Shown piece by piece: positions 53,605-64,000 of a stretch of DNA of 64,000 nt; position 1 is the stretch's first letter; each line of letters opens with the position of its first letter. The stretch lies in the NCBI RefSeq assembly GCF_904426505.1, contig NZ_CAJGBN010000067.1, positions 177,070-241,069 of the forward strand, written 5' to 3'. The notes below the pieces were generated by a model. It was given only the letters and a program-made list of their open reading frames with translations. It did not search any database and had not been told where the DNA came from. This DNA is from Rubrivivax sp. A210 (GTDB lineage Bacteria; Pseudomonadota; Gammaproteobacteria; Burkholderiales; Burkholderiaceae_C). The position numbers and the translations under genes are program-made.

Positions 53605-53966
53605 CGCGCACCCACCGCGAAGTCCTGCGCCTGCAGTTCGATCGGGCGGCCGTGGGGCGTGCGGTCGGCCGCATGGTCCCAGGCGTCGCGGTAGCGCGTG
53701 AGTTCATCCGCCGAGCTGGCGCCCTTGGCCTGCACCAGGCGCTCCAGCGCGGCCAGCCAGTGGCGGTAATAGGTGTCGCCGCGGTCGGCGTCGCCGCGCG
53801 CCTGCGCTGTGGCGATTTCCTCGGCCAGCGTGGCCGCCCATTCGGGCCAGGTGTAGAGACCGCGCTGGTGCAGGCTGACGGCCAGCGCAAAGGCGTGGGC
53901 CTCCCAGGGCTCGCGGAAGACCGGCTCTTCGTGGCCGGGTGGAAGCAGGGGTTCAGGCGCGTTCAT
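53601..53966 (-). CDS. Nitrile hydratase accessory/activator protein
   Basis: Protein of 121 residues homologous to the N-terminal part of the nitrile hydratase beta subunit, the type of activator needed for cobalt insertion in proteobacterial enzymes. PVFREPWEAHAFALAVSLHQRGLYTWPEWAATLAEEI and DTYYRHWLAALERLVQAKG are characteristic. It follows the beta gene with an ATGA overlap, matching the alpha-beta-activator order known for cobalt nitrile hydratases. Confidence 0.93.
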   Translation of the reverse strand: MNAPEPLLPPGHEEPVFREPWEAHAFALAVSLHQRGLYTWPEWAATLAEEIATAQARGDADRGDTYYRHWLAALERLVQAKGASSADELTRYRDAWDHAADRTPHGRPIELQAQDFAVGAR

Positions 53967-54637
53967 GCCGGCTCCAGATAGGGTTCCCAGGCGTCGATGG
54001 ACACCTGCAGGCCTTGCGCGCCGGGCTCGTCGCCCCACAGCTCGCGGCCTTCGAAGACCACGGTGTAGAGCCAGCAGGGCTGCTCACCCAGGCCCTGGGC
54101 GTGGCTGTCGGCAAAGACATGGGCGCCGTGCAGCGCCTCGACGACGCCGCGGCGGCCACGCACATAGCCGGGCCGGCGCGTGTGGTGGGGCACGGGCTCG
54201 GCGCGCAGGCGCACGGCGTCGCCGACGGCAAAGCGCGCCACGCCCGTGGTGACGCTGTTGGCCGGCCGCAGCGTGGGCGCACCGCGCGCCAACGTGGCAG
54301 GCACCGCTGCCGCTTCCAGCCGGCGCGGCAAAGGCGGCGCCGCGTGCAGCGCCCGGCCCGCGGCGATCTCGTCCTCGCCCACCAGGCCGCGCCGGCGCAT
54401 CAGCGCCTCGAGGCCGTGGATCCAGATCTCGTAGTAGCTCAAGTCGGCATAGCCCGGCAGGGTCTCGCGCGCCGAGCGGCTCATGTCGATGTTCCAGGCG
54501 CCGGTGGCGCCCATGGCCAGCGTCAGCGCCAGCGCACGCGGCTCCCAGGCGGCGTGGAACAGCTCGCCCTCCGGCTCGGGCCGCACCGGGCCGTGGCCCA
54601 ATTGGCCGCCGAGGTCGGCATGGCTGGCGTGGTTCAT
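53963..54637 (-). CDS. nthB: Nitrile hydratase beta subunit
   Basis: Beta subunit, 224 residues, of the enzyme that hydrates nitriles to amides. HAAWEPRALALTLAMGATGAWNIDMSRSARE and YYEIWIHGLEALMRRRGLV form the conserved helical half. A C-terminal SH3-like half has FAVGDAVRLRAEPVPHHTRRPGYVRGRRGVVE and LWGDEPG. It starts within the last bases of nthA (ATGA overlap), so subunits are made in equal amounts. Confidence 0.95.
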   Translation of the reverse strand: MNHASHADLGGQLGHGPVRPEPEGELFHAAWEPRALALTLAMGATGAWNIDMSRSARETLPGYADLSYYEIWIHGLEALMRRRGLVGEDEIAAGRALHAAPPLPRRLEAAAVPATLARGAPTLRPANSVTTGVARFAVGDAVRLRAEPVPHHTRRPGYVRGRRGVVEALHGAHVFADSHAQGLGEQPCWLYTVVFEGRELWGDEPGAQGLQVSIDAWEPYLEPA

Positions 54638-55260
54638 GGCGTGGGCGTCCGCGCCAGGCCGGTGCCTATCATCGAATCGCGCGTCACCAGGGCCGCCAGC
54701 CCATCCTCATCCAGCGCCTCGGTGCCCTGCGGGCGCTGCGGCAGCACCAGGTAGCGCAGCTCGGCGGTCGAGTCCCAGACGCGGATCTCGGTGCCTGGCG
54801 GCAGCACGACGCCGAAATCGGCCAGCACGCCGCGCGGATCGCGCACCGCACGCGAGCGGTAGGGCGCGCTCTTGTACCAGGTGGGCGGCAGGCCCAGCAC
54901 CGGCCAGGGGTAGCAGCTGCACAGCGTACACACCACCATGTTGTGGCGCGAGGGCGTGTTCTCGACCACCTGCATGTGCTCGCCCTGGCGGCCCTGGTAG
55001 CCGAGCGAGGCGATGGCCCCGGTAGCGTCGCGCAACAGCCAGGCGCGGTAGTCGGCGTCGACCCAGGCTCGCGCCACCACGCGGGCGCCGTTGCGCGGGC
55101 CGATGCGGGTCTGGTAGGTGTCGATCAGCACATCGAGCGCGGCCGGGTCGATGTAGCCCTTCTCGGCCAGGATGGTCTCGAGCGCGCGCACGCGCAAGTC
55201 CATGGGGCCCAGTTCGCTGTGGCCGCGGTGATCGTGATCGTCGGGGTGTTCGTGCGCCAT
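54634..55260 (-). CDS. nthA: Nitrile hydratase alpha subunit, cobalt type
   Basis: Metal-bearing subunit, 208 residues. The metal site reads VCTLCSCYPW with Cys111, Thr112, Cys114, Ser115 and Cys116. Threonine (instead of serine) at the second position is the signature of the cobalt(III) class. Cys114 and Cys116 are oxidised to sulfinate and sulfenate in known enzymes. The N-terminus is His/Asp-rich (MAHEHPDDHDHRGH), which may help metal acquisition (inference). Thiocyanate hydrolase is a related alternative, but the beta and activator genes fit nitrile hydratase. The gene starts 20 bases after the DUF1624 stop. Confidence 0.96.
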   Translation of the reverse strand: MAHEHPDDHDHRGHSELGPMDLRVRALETILAEKGYIDPAALDVLIDTYQTRIGPRNGARVVARAWVDADYRAWLLRDATGAIASLGYQGRQGEHMQVVENTPSRHNMVVCTLCSCYPWPVLGLPPTWYKSAPYRSRAVRDPRGVLADFGVVLPPGTEIRVWDSTAELRYLVLPQRPQGTEALDEDGLAALVTRDSMIGTGLARTPTP

Positions 55261-55266
55261 GGACCG

Positions 55267-55272
55267 ATGCTA
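55267..55272 (-). promoter_or_regulatory. Possible internal promoter for nitrile hydratase
   Basis: TAGCAT on the minus strand lies six bases before the nthA ATG, the same spacing as the leaderless promoters of other genes here, and no Shine-Dalgarno sequence is present. It could give the nitrile hydratase genes their own start inside the toxin-antitoxin-led run. The -35 region is unconvincing. Confidence 0.35.
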
Positions 55273-55280
55273 CCGCCGGC

Positions 55281-56009
55281 CTACCACCAGCCGAGGGCCC
55301 GGCCGCCCGTCATGGCCCCGATGAACACCGGCTGGTGCAGCATGTAGAAGGTGAGCGACCAGCGCCCCAGCAGTGCCAGCGGGCGCAGCGCCGCCGGCAA
55401 CGCGCCGGCCAGCCAGCGTGGCCGGTGTTCCAGCAGCCACTGGCCGGCGGCCAGGCCCCACAGCATCACGCCCAGCCAGGGCAGCACCGGCACCCAGTCT
55501 TCGGTGATGGGCTTGCGCGTGACCAGCCCCATCCAGTGCGTGAACGGGGTGTCGAAGAAGGGGTGGTGCAGCCACTGTGGCAGCAGCAGCGCCAGCCCGC
55601 CGACGAGCCAGATGCCGCGCCCCAGCGGCGCCACGAAGCGGGCCAGGATGAGCATCACCGCAATGCCGTGCAGCACGCCGAAGCTGATCCAGCTGCGCGG
55701 GAACATCTGCATCGAGCCCAGGCTCACCAGCAGCGCGCAACCCGCCACCTGCGACCAGCGGCCCCAGAAGCGGCGCCAGCCCTGGCCGGCCTGCAGCGCC
55801 ACCGCCTGCCCCATGCCGGCGCAGAAGAGGAAGAGGCTGACGATGGCCAGGCGCTGCTGCGTCCACAACGGGTCGCGGTGGAAGTTGAAGCGGGGCTCGA
55901 AGAAGCCGAAGTGGTTGAGGTCGAAGCAGAAGTGGAAGACCGCCATCCAGACGATGGCCAGGCCGCGCAGTGCATCCAGGCGATCAAAGCGGTTGGCGCT
56001 GCCGCTCAT
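55281..56009 (-). CDS. DUF1624/heparan-alpha-glucosaminide acetyltransferase-like membrane protein
   Basis: Polytopic membrane protein of 242 residues with about six or seven hydrophobic helices. RLDALRGLAIVWMAVFHFCFDLNHF is the conserved N-terminal motif of the DUF1624 acyltransferases, with the catalytic-type His in the first helix, and LTFYMLHQPVF closes the domain. Members are thought to transfer acyl groups across the membrane, but substrates are unknown. It overlaps the RES toxin stop (ATGA), so it is tied to the toxin-antitoxin genes. Confidence 0.88.
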   Translation of the reverse strand: MSGSANRFDRLDALRGLAIVWMAVFHFCFDLNHFGFFEPRFNFHRDPLWTQQRLAIVSLFLFCAGMGQAVALQAGQGWRRFWGRWSQVAGCALLVSLGSMQMFPRSWISFGVLHGIAVMLILARFVAPLGRGIWLVGGLALLLPQWLHHPFFDTPFTHWMGLVTRKPITEDWVPVLPWLGVMLWGLAAGQWLLEHRPRWLAGALPAALRPLALLGRWSLTFYMLHQPVFIGAMTGGRALGWW

Positions 56010-56710
56010 GCCGTCTTCTCGTAGACGTCGGTGAAGCGCTCGCCGTCCCAGGCGTAGAGCAGGTAGGCGGCGTGCAGGCAGGCGCTGGCGCCGCGCGGCC
56101 TGAACAGGCCCACGCACTGGCCGCGCGCCTGGCGCACGCTGCGGTAGGCCACGCCGCCCGAGCCGGCCGCGTGCAGCCGCGCGCCCAGGGCCTGGGCGGC
56201 GCTGTAGTCATCGGCTTCGTAGAGCGCGGCGCCCGGGCTGCCCGGGGCCAGGCCCAGCGGGCGCACATCATGCAGGCGCGCGTCGATGGCCACCGCGTAC
56301 AGGCGCATCGGCAAGTGCATGGGGCCCTGGCGCGTGGCGGCAAGAAAGCGGCCGTGGTGGTGGCGCGTCTCGGCCACCGCGGTGGCACGTTCGCGGGCGG
56401 CATAGAAAACGCCCCAGCCACCAGCCGAGAAGCGGCTGCCGAGCACGTTGACGTGGGTGAAGGCGGCCATGATGGGGCCGCTGCCGGGGCCGTAGAGGCG
56501 CTCTTCGCGCGGCACGCGCTCGATCTGGCCGACCTCATTGCGGGCGCGCTCGTTGGTCATGGCCTCGAGCGCGTAGAGGGCCTCGAAATCGGCCGCATCG
56601 GCGACGCGGTCGAACAGCGTTACCGCCGGGTAGCGCGTGGGCACGATGCGGCAGGCGTGCTGCCAGCGCACCCGCCGCACGGCCGGCGCGATGGCATCCA
56701 GATCCGTCAA
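56006..56710 (-). CDS. RES-domain toxin (NAD+ phosphorylase-like)
   Basis: Toxin of 234 residues. RES-domain toxins such as MbcT/ParT degrade or transfer NAD and arrest growth. The catalytic Arg-Glu-Ser set is visible: Arg93 in GSRFSAGGWGVFYAA, Glu114 in ERATAVAETRHHH and Ser191 in VAYRSVR. It overlaps the antitoxin gene by four bases (ATGA) on its 5' side and DUF1624 on its 3' side. No premature stop or motif loss is seen, so it should be active unless neutralised. Confidence 0.92.
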   Translation of the reverse strand: MTDLDAIAPAVRRVRWQHACRIVPTRYPAVTLFDRVADAADFEALYALEAMTNERARNEVGQIERVPREERLYGPGSGPIMAAFTHVNVLGSRFSAGGWGVFYAARERATAVAETRHHHGRFLAATRQGPMHLPMRLYAVAIDARLHDVRPLGLAPGSPGAALYEADDYSAAQALGARLHAAGSGGVAYRSVRQARGQCVGLFRPRGASACLHAAYLLYAWDGERFTDVYEKTA

Positions 56711-57132
56711 GACCAGCCGCCGCCGCGCACGCCGTCGAGGTAGCGCCGCACGAGGTTGAGATCGCTCACATTGCCGGCCAGCATGCGCTCGAGCGCGCTG
56801 CGCCCGCCGAAGGGCGCTGCGCTGTTGGGCTGGCGCACCCAGGCGTCGGCCGCGGCGGCATCGGGCAGCAGGATCTGCAGGCTCTTGTAGATGCCCAGCA
56901 GGTTGGACAGGCGCTCCAGCGTGTCGCGGCTGAGTGCAGCGCGCTCGGGCTGCTTGCGCCAGGCGAAGAAGGTGGAGCGCGGCGGCTGGCCGAGCAGGCA
57001 GAGCTGCTCGTCGACGCTCAGGCCCCAGGCCTCGGCGATGCGGGCAAAGGCACGCAGCCCGGCCGCGGCCAGGCGCTGTGGTTCGATCTCAGTGGCCGCA
57101 TGGGGCGCGGCCGGGGCGAGCACGGCGCTCAT
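56707..57132 (-). CDS. Xre/MbcA/ParS-type antitoxin
   Basis: Antitoxin of 141 residues with an N-terminal helix-turn-helix (Xre-like, AFARIAEAWGLSVDEQLCLLGQPPRSTFFAWRK) and the C-terminal DUF2384 toxin-binding region (LERLSNLLGIYKSLQILLPDAAAADAWVRQPNSAAPFGGRSALERML). It binds the RES toxin and should repress its own operon through the palindrome 36 bases upstream. It is the first gene of a co-directional run that reaches upp. Confidence 0.92.
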   Translation of the reverse strand: MSAVLAPAAPHAATEIEPQRLAAAGLRAFARIAEAWGLSVDEQLCLLGQPPRSTFFAWRKQPERAALSRDTLERLSNLLGIYKSLQILLPDAAAADAWVRQPNSAAPFGGRSALERMLAGNVSDLNLVRRYLDGVRGGGWS

Positions 57133-57167
57133 CGTCGAGACCGGGGCAGTTCCGGCTTGTTAATCCA

Positions 57168-57199
57168 GTTTTGGACTGATGAGTAATCATAGTCCAAAA
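57168..57199 (-). promoter_or_regulatory. Operator and promoter of the Xre/RES operon
   Basis: An AT-rich palindrome, striking in this GC-rich DNA: TTTTGGACT (57169-57177) and AGTCCAAAA (57191-57199) separated by 13 bases. On the minus strand a -10 box TATGAT (57186-57191) lies inside the spacer, so a bound antitoxin would block the polymerase. The spacer itself is partly self-complementary (ATGA...TCAT). The antitoxin ATG is 36 bases further on, leaving room for a leader. Confidence 0.65.
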
Positions 57200-57257
57200 A
57201 CGGATAGATCGCGAGGAGCCGGGGAAAGCGCGCGGCAACGCGAAGGCCTGCGCGCCC

Positions 57258-59234
57258 TCACTCGAGCCTGAAGTTCGCGACCTCGTCGCTCAGCTTCTGG
57301 GCCTGCGCGGCCAGGGCATTGGAGGCAGCCGCCGTTTCTTCCACCAGGGCCGCATTCTGCTGGGTCGTGCGGTCGAGATCGTGGACCGCAGTGCTGACCT
57401 CGCCGACGCTGCGGTTCTGGCTCCGGGTGTTTTCGTCGACCTCGCGCATGAGTACGGCGATGCGCTCTGCATTGCCGACCACCGCGTGGATCAACTCGCC
57501 GGCATTGGCCACCACCGCCGAGCCGCTGCCGACGCGCTCGATGCTCTCGCCGATCAGCCCCTTGATCTCCTTGGCCGCGGTGGCCGAACGGCCGGCCAGC
57601 GCGCGCACCTCGGAGGCCACGACCGCGAAGCCGCGGCCGTGCTCGCCGGCGCGCGCCGCCTCGACCGCGGCATTGAGGGCCAGGATATTGGTCTGGAAAG
57701 CAATGCCGTCGATGACGCCGATGATCTCGCCGATCTTGGTGGACGAGGCGCTGATGCCGCTCATCGTGGCGACGACCTGGGCGATGGCCTTGCCGCCGCG
57801 GCTGGCCACCTCGGCGTTCTGGCTCACGCTCGAGGCGGCAGTGTCCACGCTGGTCGAGGAGCGCTTGAGGGTGTCGGCAATCTGCTCCATGCTGGCCGAG
57901 GTCTGCTGCAGGCTGGCGGCCGAGCGCTCGGTGCGCTGCGACAGATCCACCGACGCGGCGGCAATCTCGCGGCTGGCGGTCTGCACGCCATTGGCGCCAT
58001 CGCGCACCGCGCCCACCAGGCGGCGCAGCGAGGCCTGCATCTCGGCCAAGGTCAGCATCAGCTGGGCCGCTTCGTCGCGGCCCCAGGGCTTGGGATGGGT
58101 AGCGAGGTTGCCGACGGCGATCTCGTGCAGGTGGCCGGCCACCTCTTCCATGCCGCCCTTCATCACGCGGTAGAAGGCCAGCATCAGGTAGGCGGCCAGG
58201 GCCACACAGAACGCGGCCAGCACCACGTCCTCCGCGAAGCGGAACTGCAGCCGCTCGACGCGGGCCAGGAGTTGCTCGTCCAGCCGCGCCATCACCTGCG
58301 CATTGAGCTCGCCCTGCCGCCGCACGGCCTCGTCACCCAGCGTGCGGAAGGCGGCGGCATTGGCGCCGAGCGTGCCGCCCAGCAAGTCCTTCTGCACCGC
58401 CTCGTTGAAGGCCGTCGAGGCGACGTCGGTGCCCTTCATGTCGAAGACCTTGGCGACCTCGGGGTCGGAGGCAATGCCTTCGGTATAGGAATTCTCGACG
58501 TCCTCGTCGAGGAAGCCCAGCACGGCCGCCCATTCGTGCAGCCAGTCGCGCTGGCTCTGGCTGACCTGCCCGTCCTGCAGCACCTGCGCCCCCAGGGCCA
58601 GCAGCTTGGCCGTGTTCTCGGTCTGCATCGGGCCGCGCAGCGTCGACATCATCATCATGTGGTAGGTGTCGCGATCGGGGTCCAGCGCCAGGCCGGAGCC
58701 GTCATCCACCTTGCGCAGCAGGGCGAAGGCGGCGCCAATGAGCTCGGAGTGGGCCTTGAAGGTGGCATCCAGGTCGGCCCGCCGCGGCGTGGCGGCCAGC
58801 GCCTCGTGGAGGTCTCGCAGGGCCTTGAAGGCGTCGGCGGTGCCGAAGGCCTCGCCGAGCTGGGCTTCGCGCGCCTCCAGCCGGGTCCAGGCGGCCTTGA
58901 CCCGCTCCTGCGCTCCAGCAAGGTCGCCCGCCTTGGCAATGGCCGCGCCGCGCCGCGCCTGCGCCGCGCCGACCAGGTCGAGCAGGTCGCGGACATAGAC
59001 GATGCCGACCCGCTCCGAGCGCGCAGTCGAGACCTGTTCGTGCGTGCTCAGGCCCAGTTGCGCCAGCAGCACGGCAATGGGCAGCATGAAGACCGCCGCC
59101 ACCCACATCGCCTTGGCCGGAAAACCTATGCTCCTGAAGAGGCGGATGCCCGGCGCCAGCCAGCCGTGGTAGCGGAAGAACTCGCCGAATCCCGATTCAT
59201 CGCGGCCCGCAGAACCCTTGTAGGCACTGGACAT
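57258..59234 (-). CDS. Methyl-accepting chemotaxis protein
   Basis: Transmembrane chemoreceptor of 658 residues. A cytoplasmic lead with a hydrophobic helix (about 41-62), a large periplasmic helical sensor (about 63-335), a second helix (about 336-357) and a HAMP-like linker precede the signalling domain. The hairpin tip is IGEIIGVIDGIAFQTNILALNAAVEAARAGEHGRGFAVVASEVR. No C-terminal CheR-tethering pentapeptide is present. GGAGGT lies eight bases before the ATG. A sigma-28 promoter is visible upstream, although no other chemotaxis gene is in the window. Confidence 0.95.
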   Translation of the reverse strand: MSSAYKGSAGRDESGFGEFFRYHGWLAPGIRLFRSIGFPAKAMWVAAVFMLPIAVLLAQLGLSTHEQVSTARSERVGIVYVRDLLDLVGAAQARRGAAIAKAGDLAGAQERVKAAWTRLEAREAQLGEAFGTADAFKALRDLHEALAATPRRADLDATFKAHSELIGAAFALLRKVDDGSGLALDPDRDTYHMMMMSTLRGPMQTENTAKLLALGAQVLQDGQVSQSQRDWLHEWAAVLGFLDEDVENSYTEGIASDPEVAKVFDMKGTDVASTAFNEAVQKDLLGGTLGANAAAFRTLGDEAVRRQGELNAQVMARLDEQLLARVERLQFRFAEDVVLAAFCVALAAYLMLAFYRVMKGGMEEVAGHLHEIAVGNLATHPKPWGRDEAAQLMLTLAEMQASLRRLVGAVRDGANGVQTASREIAAASVDLSQRTERSAASLQQTSASMEQIADTLKRSSTSVDTAASSVSQNAEVASRGGKAIAQVVATMSGISASSTKIGEIIGVIDGIAFQTNILALNAAVEAARAGEHGRGFAVVASEVRALAGRSATAAKEIKGLIGESIERVGSGSAVVANAGELIHAVVGNAERIAVLMREVDENTRSQNRSVGEVSTAVHDLDRTTQQNAALVEETAAASNALAAQAQKLSDEVANFRLE

Positions 59235-59306
59235 GAAACCCCACCTCCGGCGATCACCGCGCCAAAACCCGCTGCGCGACCCGACCGGGACACGCTTATC
59301 CCGGAA

Positions 59307-59333
59307 TCATCGGCTGCGGGAGGCGACACTTGA
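59307..59333 (-). promoter_or_regulatory. Sigma-28 (FliA) promoter of the chemoreceptor
   Basis: On the minus strand TCAAGTGT (59326-59333) and GCCGATGA (59307-59314) are separated by exactly 11 bases. Consensus is TAAAGTTT-N11-GCCGATAA, so 13 of 16 positions match. Predicted transcription would start near 59300, about 65 bases before the ATG. This ties the receptor to the flagellar regulon. Confidence 0.75.
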
Positions 59334-59392
59334 GCACCGCGAACCCCGGAACAAGCGGCGTTCGGCGGGCATATTGCCCGCGTGGGCGGCGC

Positions 59393-61057
<1,665 letters not shown>

Positions 61058-61214
61058 GGCTGCATGGTCCTTAGGTGTTGGATGCGGGCCGTGTCGGCCT
61101 GGGCTGCGGGCCGCGGGCCGCGGTTCTGAGCCAGGTCGACCGGGCGGGCCGGCGCGGCGGCGGGACAACCGGCGATTATCGGCCACGGCGGCGGCACCGC
61201 CCCTGGGCGTCTGT

Positions 61215-61220
61215 TAGGGT
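61215..61220 (+). promoter_or_regulatory. -10-like box of the MFS gene
   Basis: TAGGGT lies seven bases before the GTG start with no Shine-Dalgarno sequence, again leaderless geometry. The match to TATAAT is weak on its own and is reported mainly because the spacing recurs. Confidence 0.3.
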
Positions 61221-61227
61221 GGCCGCC

Positions 61228-62445
61228 GTGACAAATCCCGCCCCAACCCCTTCAGGCGGCGCCGCGCTGCCGGCCCTGCCGCTGCTGCTGCTGTTCTGCG
61301 GGGTCAATCTGGTCATCGGCAGCGGCGCCTTCATCATCTCGCCGTTGCTGGCCCCGTTGGCCGAGGGGCTGGGCGTGGGCATCGCCGGCGCCGGCCAGGC
61401 CGTGACCGCCTATGCGCTGAGTACCGCCGTGCTGGCGCCGCTGGCGTTGGCGGCCACGGCGCGCTGGCCGCGCCGGCGTGTGATGCTCGCTGCGCTGGCG
61501 CTGTTTGCGGCCGGCAACGCGGTCTGCGCGCTGGCGCCCGGCCTGGCCGTGCTGCTGGCCGGCCGCGTGCTGATGGGCGTGGGCGCGGTCTTCGTGCCGG
61601 TGGCCGCCGGCATCGCCGTGACCCTGGTCGAGCCGGCCCGGCGCGGCCAGGCCCTGGCCCTGGTCTTCCTCGGCATGAGCCTGAGCTATGTGGTGAGCCT
61701 GCCGTTGGGCGCCTGGCTGGGCTTCCGCTACGGCTGGCGTGTGCCCATCGCCGGCGCCGCCGGCCTGGCGCTGCTGGCGCTGGCCGCCATCGCCTGGCGC
61801 GTGCCGCGCAGCCTCGCTGCGGCCGGTGCCGAAGCCGGCCCGCAGTCCAACCTGGGCGCGCTGCTGCGCCAGCCCGAAGTGCTGCGCGTGCTGGCCACCA
61901 CGCTGGCCTACTTCACCGCCATCTTCTGCGTCTTCAGCTATATCGGCCCGGTGCTGCAGGCCCTGGTGCCCATGAGCAGCGGCCAGATGTCGCTGACGCT
62001 GATGCTCTTTGGCTGCTCGGGCGTGGCCGGCACGCTGATCGGCGGCGCCGCCAATGACCGCTGGGGGCCGCGGCGCTCGCTGTGGGTGCAGATGTCGGTG
62101 CTGGCACTCACCATGGCCTTGTTGCCGCTGACGGCCGGTCACTGGCCGGCGCTGATGGCGGTGCTGCTGGCCTGGGGCACGGCCGGCTTCGGCATGATGG
62201 CGCCGCAGCAGTCGCGCCTGGCCGCACTGGCGCCGGCGCAGGCGCCGCTGCTCTTCTCGTTCAACAGCTCGATGCTTTATTTCGGCACCGCCAGCGGCGC
62301 GGCCATTGGCGGGGCGCTGGCGCCACGGCTGGGCTTTATCCACCTGCCCTGGGTGGGACTGGTTGCCGCCTTGCTGGCCCTGCTGATGCTGGTGGCAAGC
62401 GCCTGGGAAGGGCCGCAGCCTGCGCCATCGGCCCCCACCGCTTAG
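61228..62445 (+). CDS. MFS transporter, DHA1-type drug/arabinose efflux-like
   Basis: Twelve-helix major facilitator of 405 residues. LPLLLLFCGVNLVIGSGAFIISPLLAPLAEGLGV, the loop 2-3 segment ATARWPRRRVMLAALALFAAGNAVCALAP and GRVLMGVGAVFVPVAAGIAV are typical of the DHA1 family, whose members expel drugs, sugars or nucleosides by proton antiport. Substrate cannot be predicted. The stop TAG is part of the -10-like TAGAAT that precedes the next gene. Confidence 0.92.
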   Translation: MTNPAPTPSGGAALPALPLLLLFCGVNLVIGSGAFIISPLLAPLAEGLGVGIAGAGQAVTAYALSTAVLAPLALAATARWPRRRVMLAALALFAAGNAVCALAPGLAVLLAGRVLMGVGAVFVPVAAGIAVTLVEPARRGQALALVFLGMSLSYVVSLPLGAWLGFRYGWRVPIAGAAGLALLALAAIAWRVPRSLAAAGAEAGPQSNLGALLRQPEVLRVLATTLAYFTAIFCVFSYIGPVLQALVPMSSGQMSLTLMLFGCSGVAGTLIGGAANDRWGPRRSLWVQMSVLALTMALLPLTAGHWPALMAVLLAWGTAGFGMMAPQQSRLAALAPAQAPLLFSFNSSMLYFGTASGAAIGGALAPRLGFIHLPWVGLVAALLALLMLVASAWEGPQPAPSAPTA

Positions 62446-62585
62446 AATGTTTGCTGCGCTGCGGCATCCAGTCATCGCTGCGCGGTCGATCCCGACACCC
62501 TGACCCCCTCGCACCTACCCGACTGGTGCACCCGCCATGGGTGACAGCAGGCTGCGAACCACGGCCCCGCAACGGGACCCCACAG
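62443..62585 (+). promoter_or_regulatory. -10-like TAGAAT and leader of the second helicase
   Basis: TAGAAT at 62443-62448 overlaps the MFS stop codon and would give a leader of about 130 bases before the helicase ATG. The first RhlE-like gene has the same hexamer and a long leader, so the two may share post-transcriptional control. No Shine-Dalgarno sequence is visible right before the ATG. Confidence 0.35.
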
Positions 62586-63926
<1,341 letters not shown>

Positions 63927-64000
63927 ACACCAGGCCACCGGCGGTGGCCAGCACGCCGCCAACCAGAGGGGTATCGGTCTTCACCTGCCAGCGGATGCGG

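Overview
The window is GC-rich (about 70 %), densely packed chromosomal DNA of a betaproteobacterium, most likely order Burkholderiales in the Rubrivivax/Leptothrix/Ideonella/Roseateles neighbourhood. This is inferred from gene content and order (gluQ-FKBP, yaeQ, aat-bpt, pepN-fbp, ettA, the DUF2760-Hsp70-Hsp70 cluster, cobalt nitrile hydratase) and codon usage; no rRNA marker is present. I found no rRNA, tRNA, CRISPR array, insertion sequence or prophage, and no gene-free stretch longer than 300 bases.

Layout. 1-3.8 kb: end of lolC, lolD, a PHP-family nucleotidase and a RhlE-like helicase. 4-7.7 kb: an accessory island with a 970-residue DUF4062-STAND NTPase-TPR protein, divergent from a ParE-type toxin-antitoxin pair. 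7.7-12.5 kb: FKBP, gluQ, a LysR regulator divergent from pirin-flavodoxin, and a core-MetE methyltransferase. 12.6-22 kb: a LytS/LytR two-component pair, dcp with an exported coiled-coil protein, yaeQ, an S9 oligopeptidase and the N-degron transferases aat-bpt. 22-27 kb: a NUDIX-metallo-beta-lactamase fusion, a CoA-transferase, DUF3422 and Sir2. 27.4-33 kb: a DUF2760-Hsp70-Hsp70/DUF3731 operon behind a palindromic promoter, with a zinc-ribbon protein upstream. 33-40 kb: diguanylate cyclase, amidase, an unknown anchored protein, a TIR-TM-beta-domain protein and a hydrolase. 40-48.5 kb: prfB with its programmed frameshift, pepN-fbp, DUF1993, and a four-gene run with a two-part chromate transporter. 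48.5-57.2 kb: a large hybrid kinase, a hairpin repeat, then eight co-directional, mostly overlapping genes (Xre/RES toxin-antitoxin, DUF1624, cobalt nitrile hydratase alpha-beta-accessory, rlmB, upp). 57.2-64 kb: a chemoreceptor with a sigma-28 promoter, ettA, an MFS exporter, a second RhlE-like helicase, and a truncated PQQ-dehydrogenase tail fused onto the helicase end.

Genes are packed through 1-4 base stop/start overlaps (ATGA, GTGA, TGATG), and several convergent pairs overlap at their stop codons. Many monocistronic genes have a TANNNT box 6-7 bases before the start codon and no Shine-Dalgarno sequence, which suggests frequent leaderless transcription. The most interesting accessory content is the STAND NTPase beside the toxin-antitoxin pair, the TIR protein with its divergent partner, the RES/Xre-led nitrile hydratase operon, the paired Hsp70 operon and the hairpin repeat after upp.
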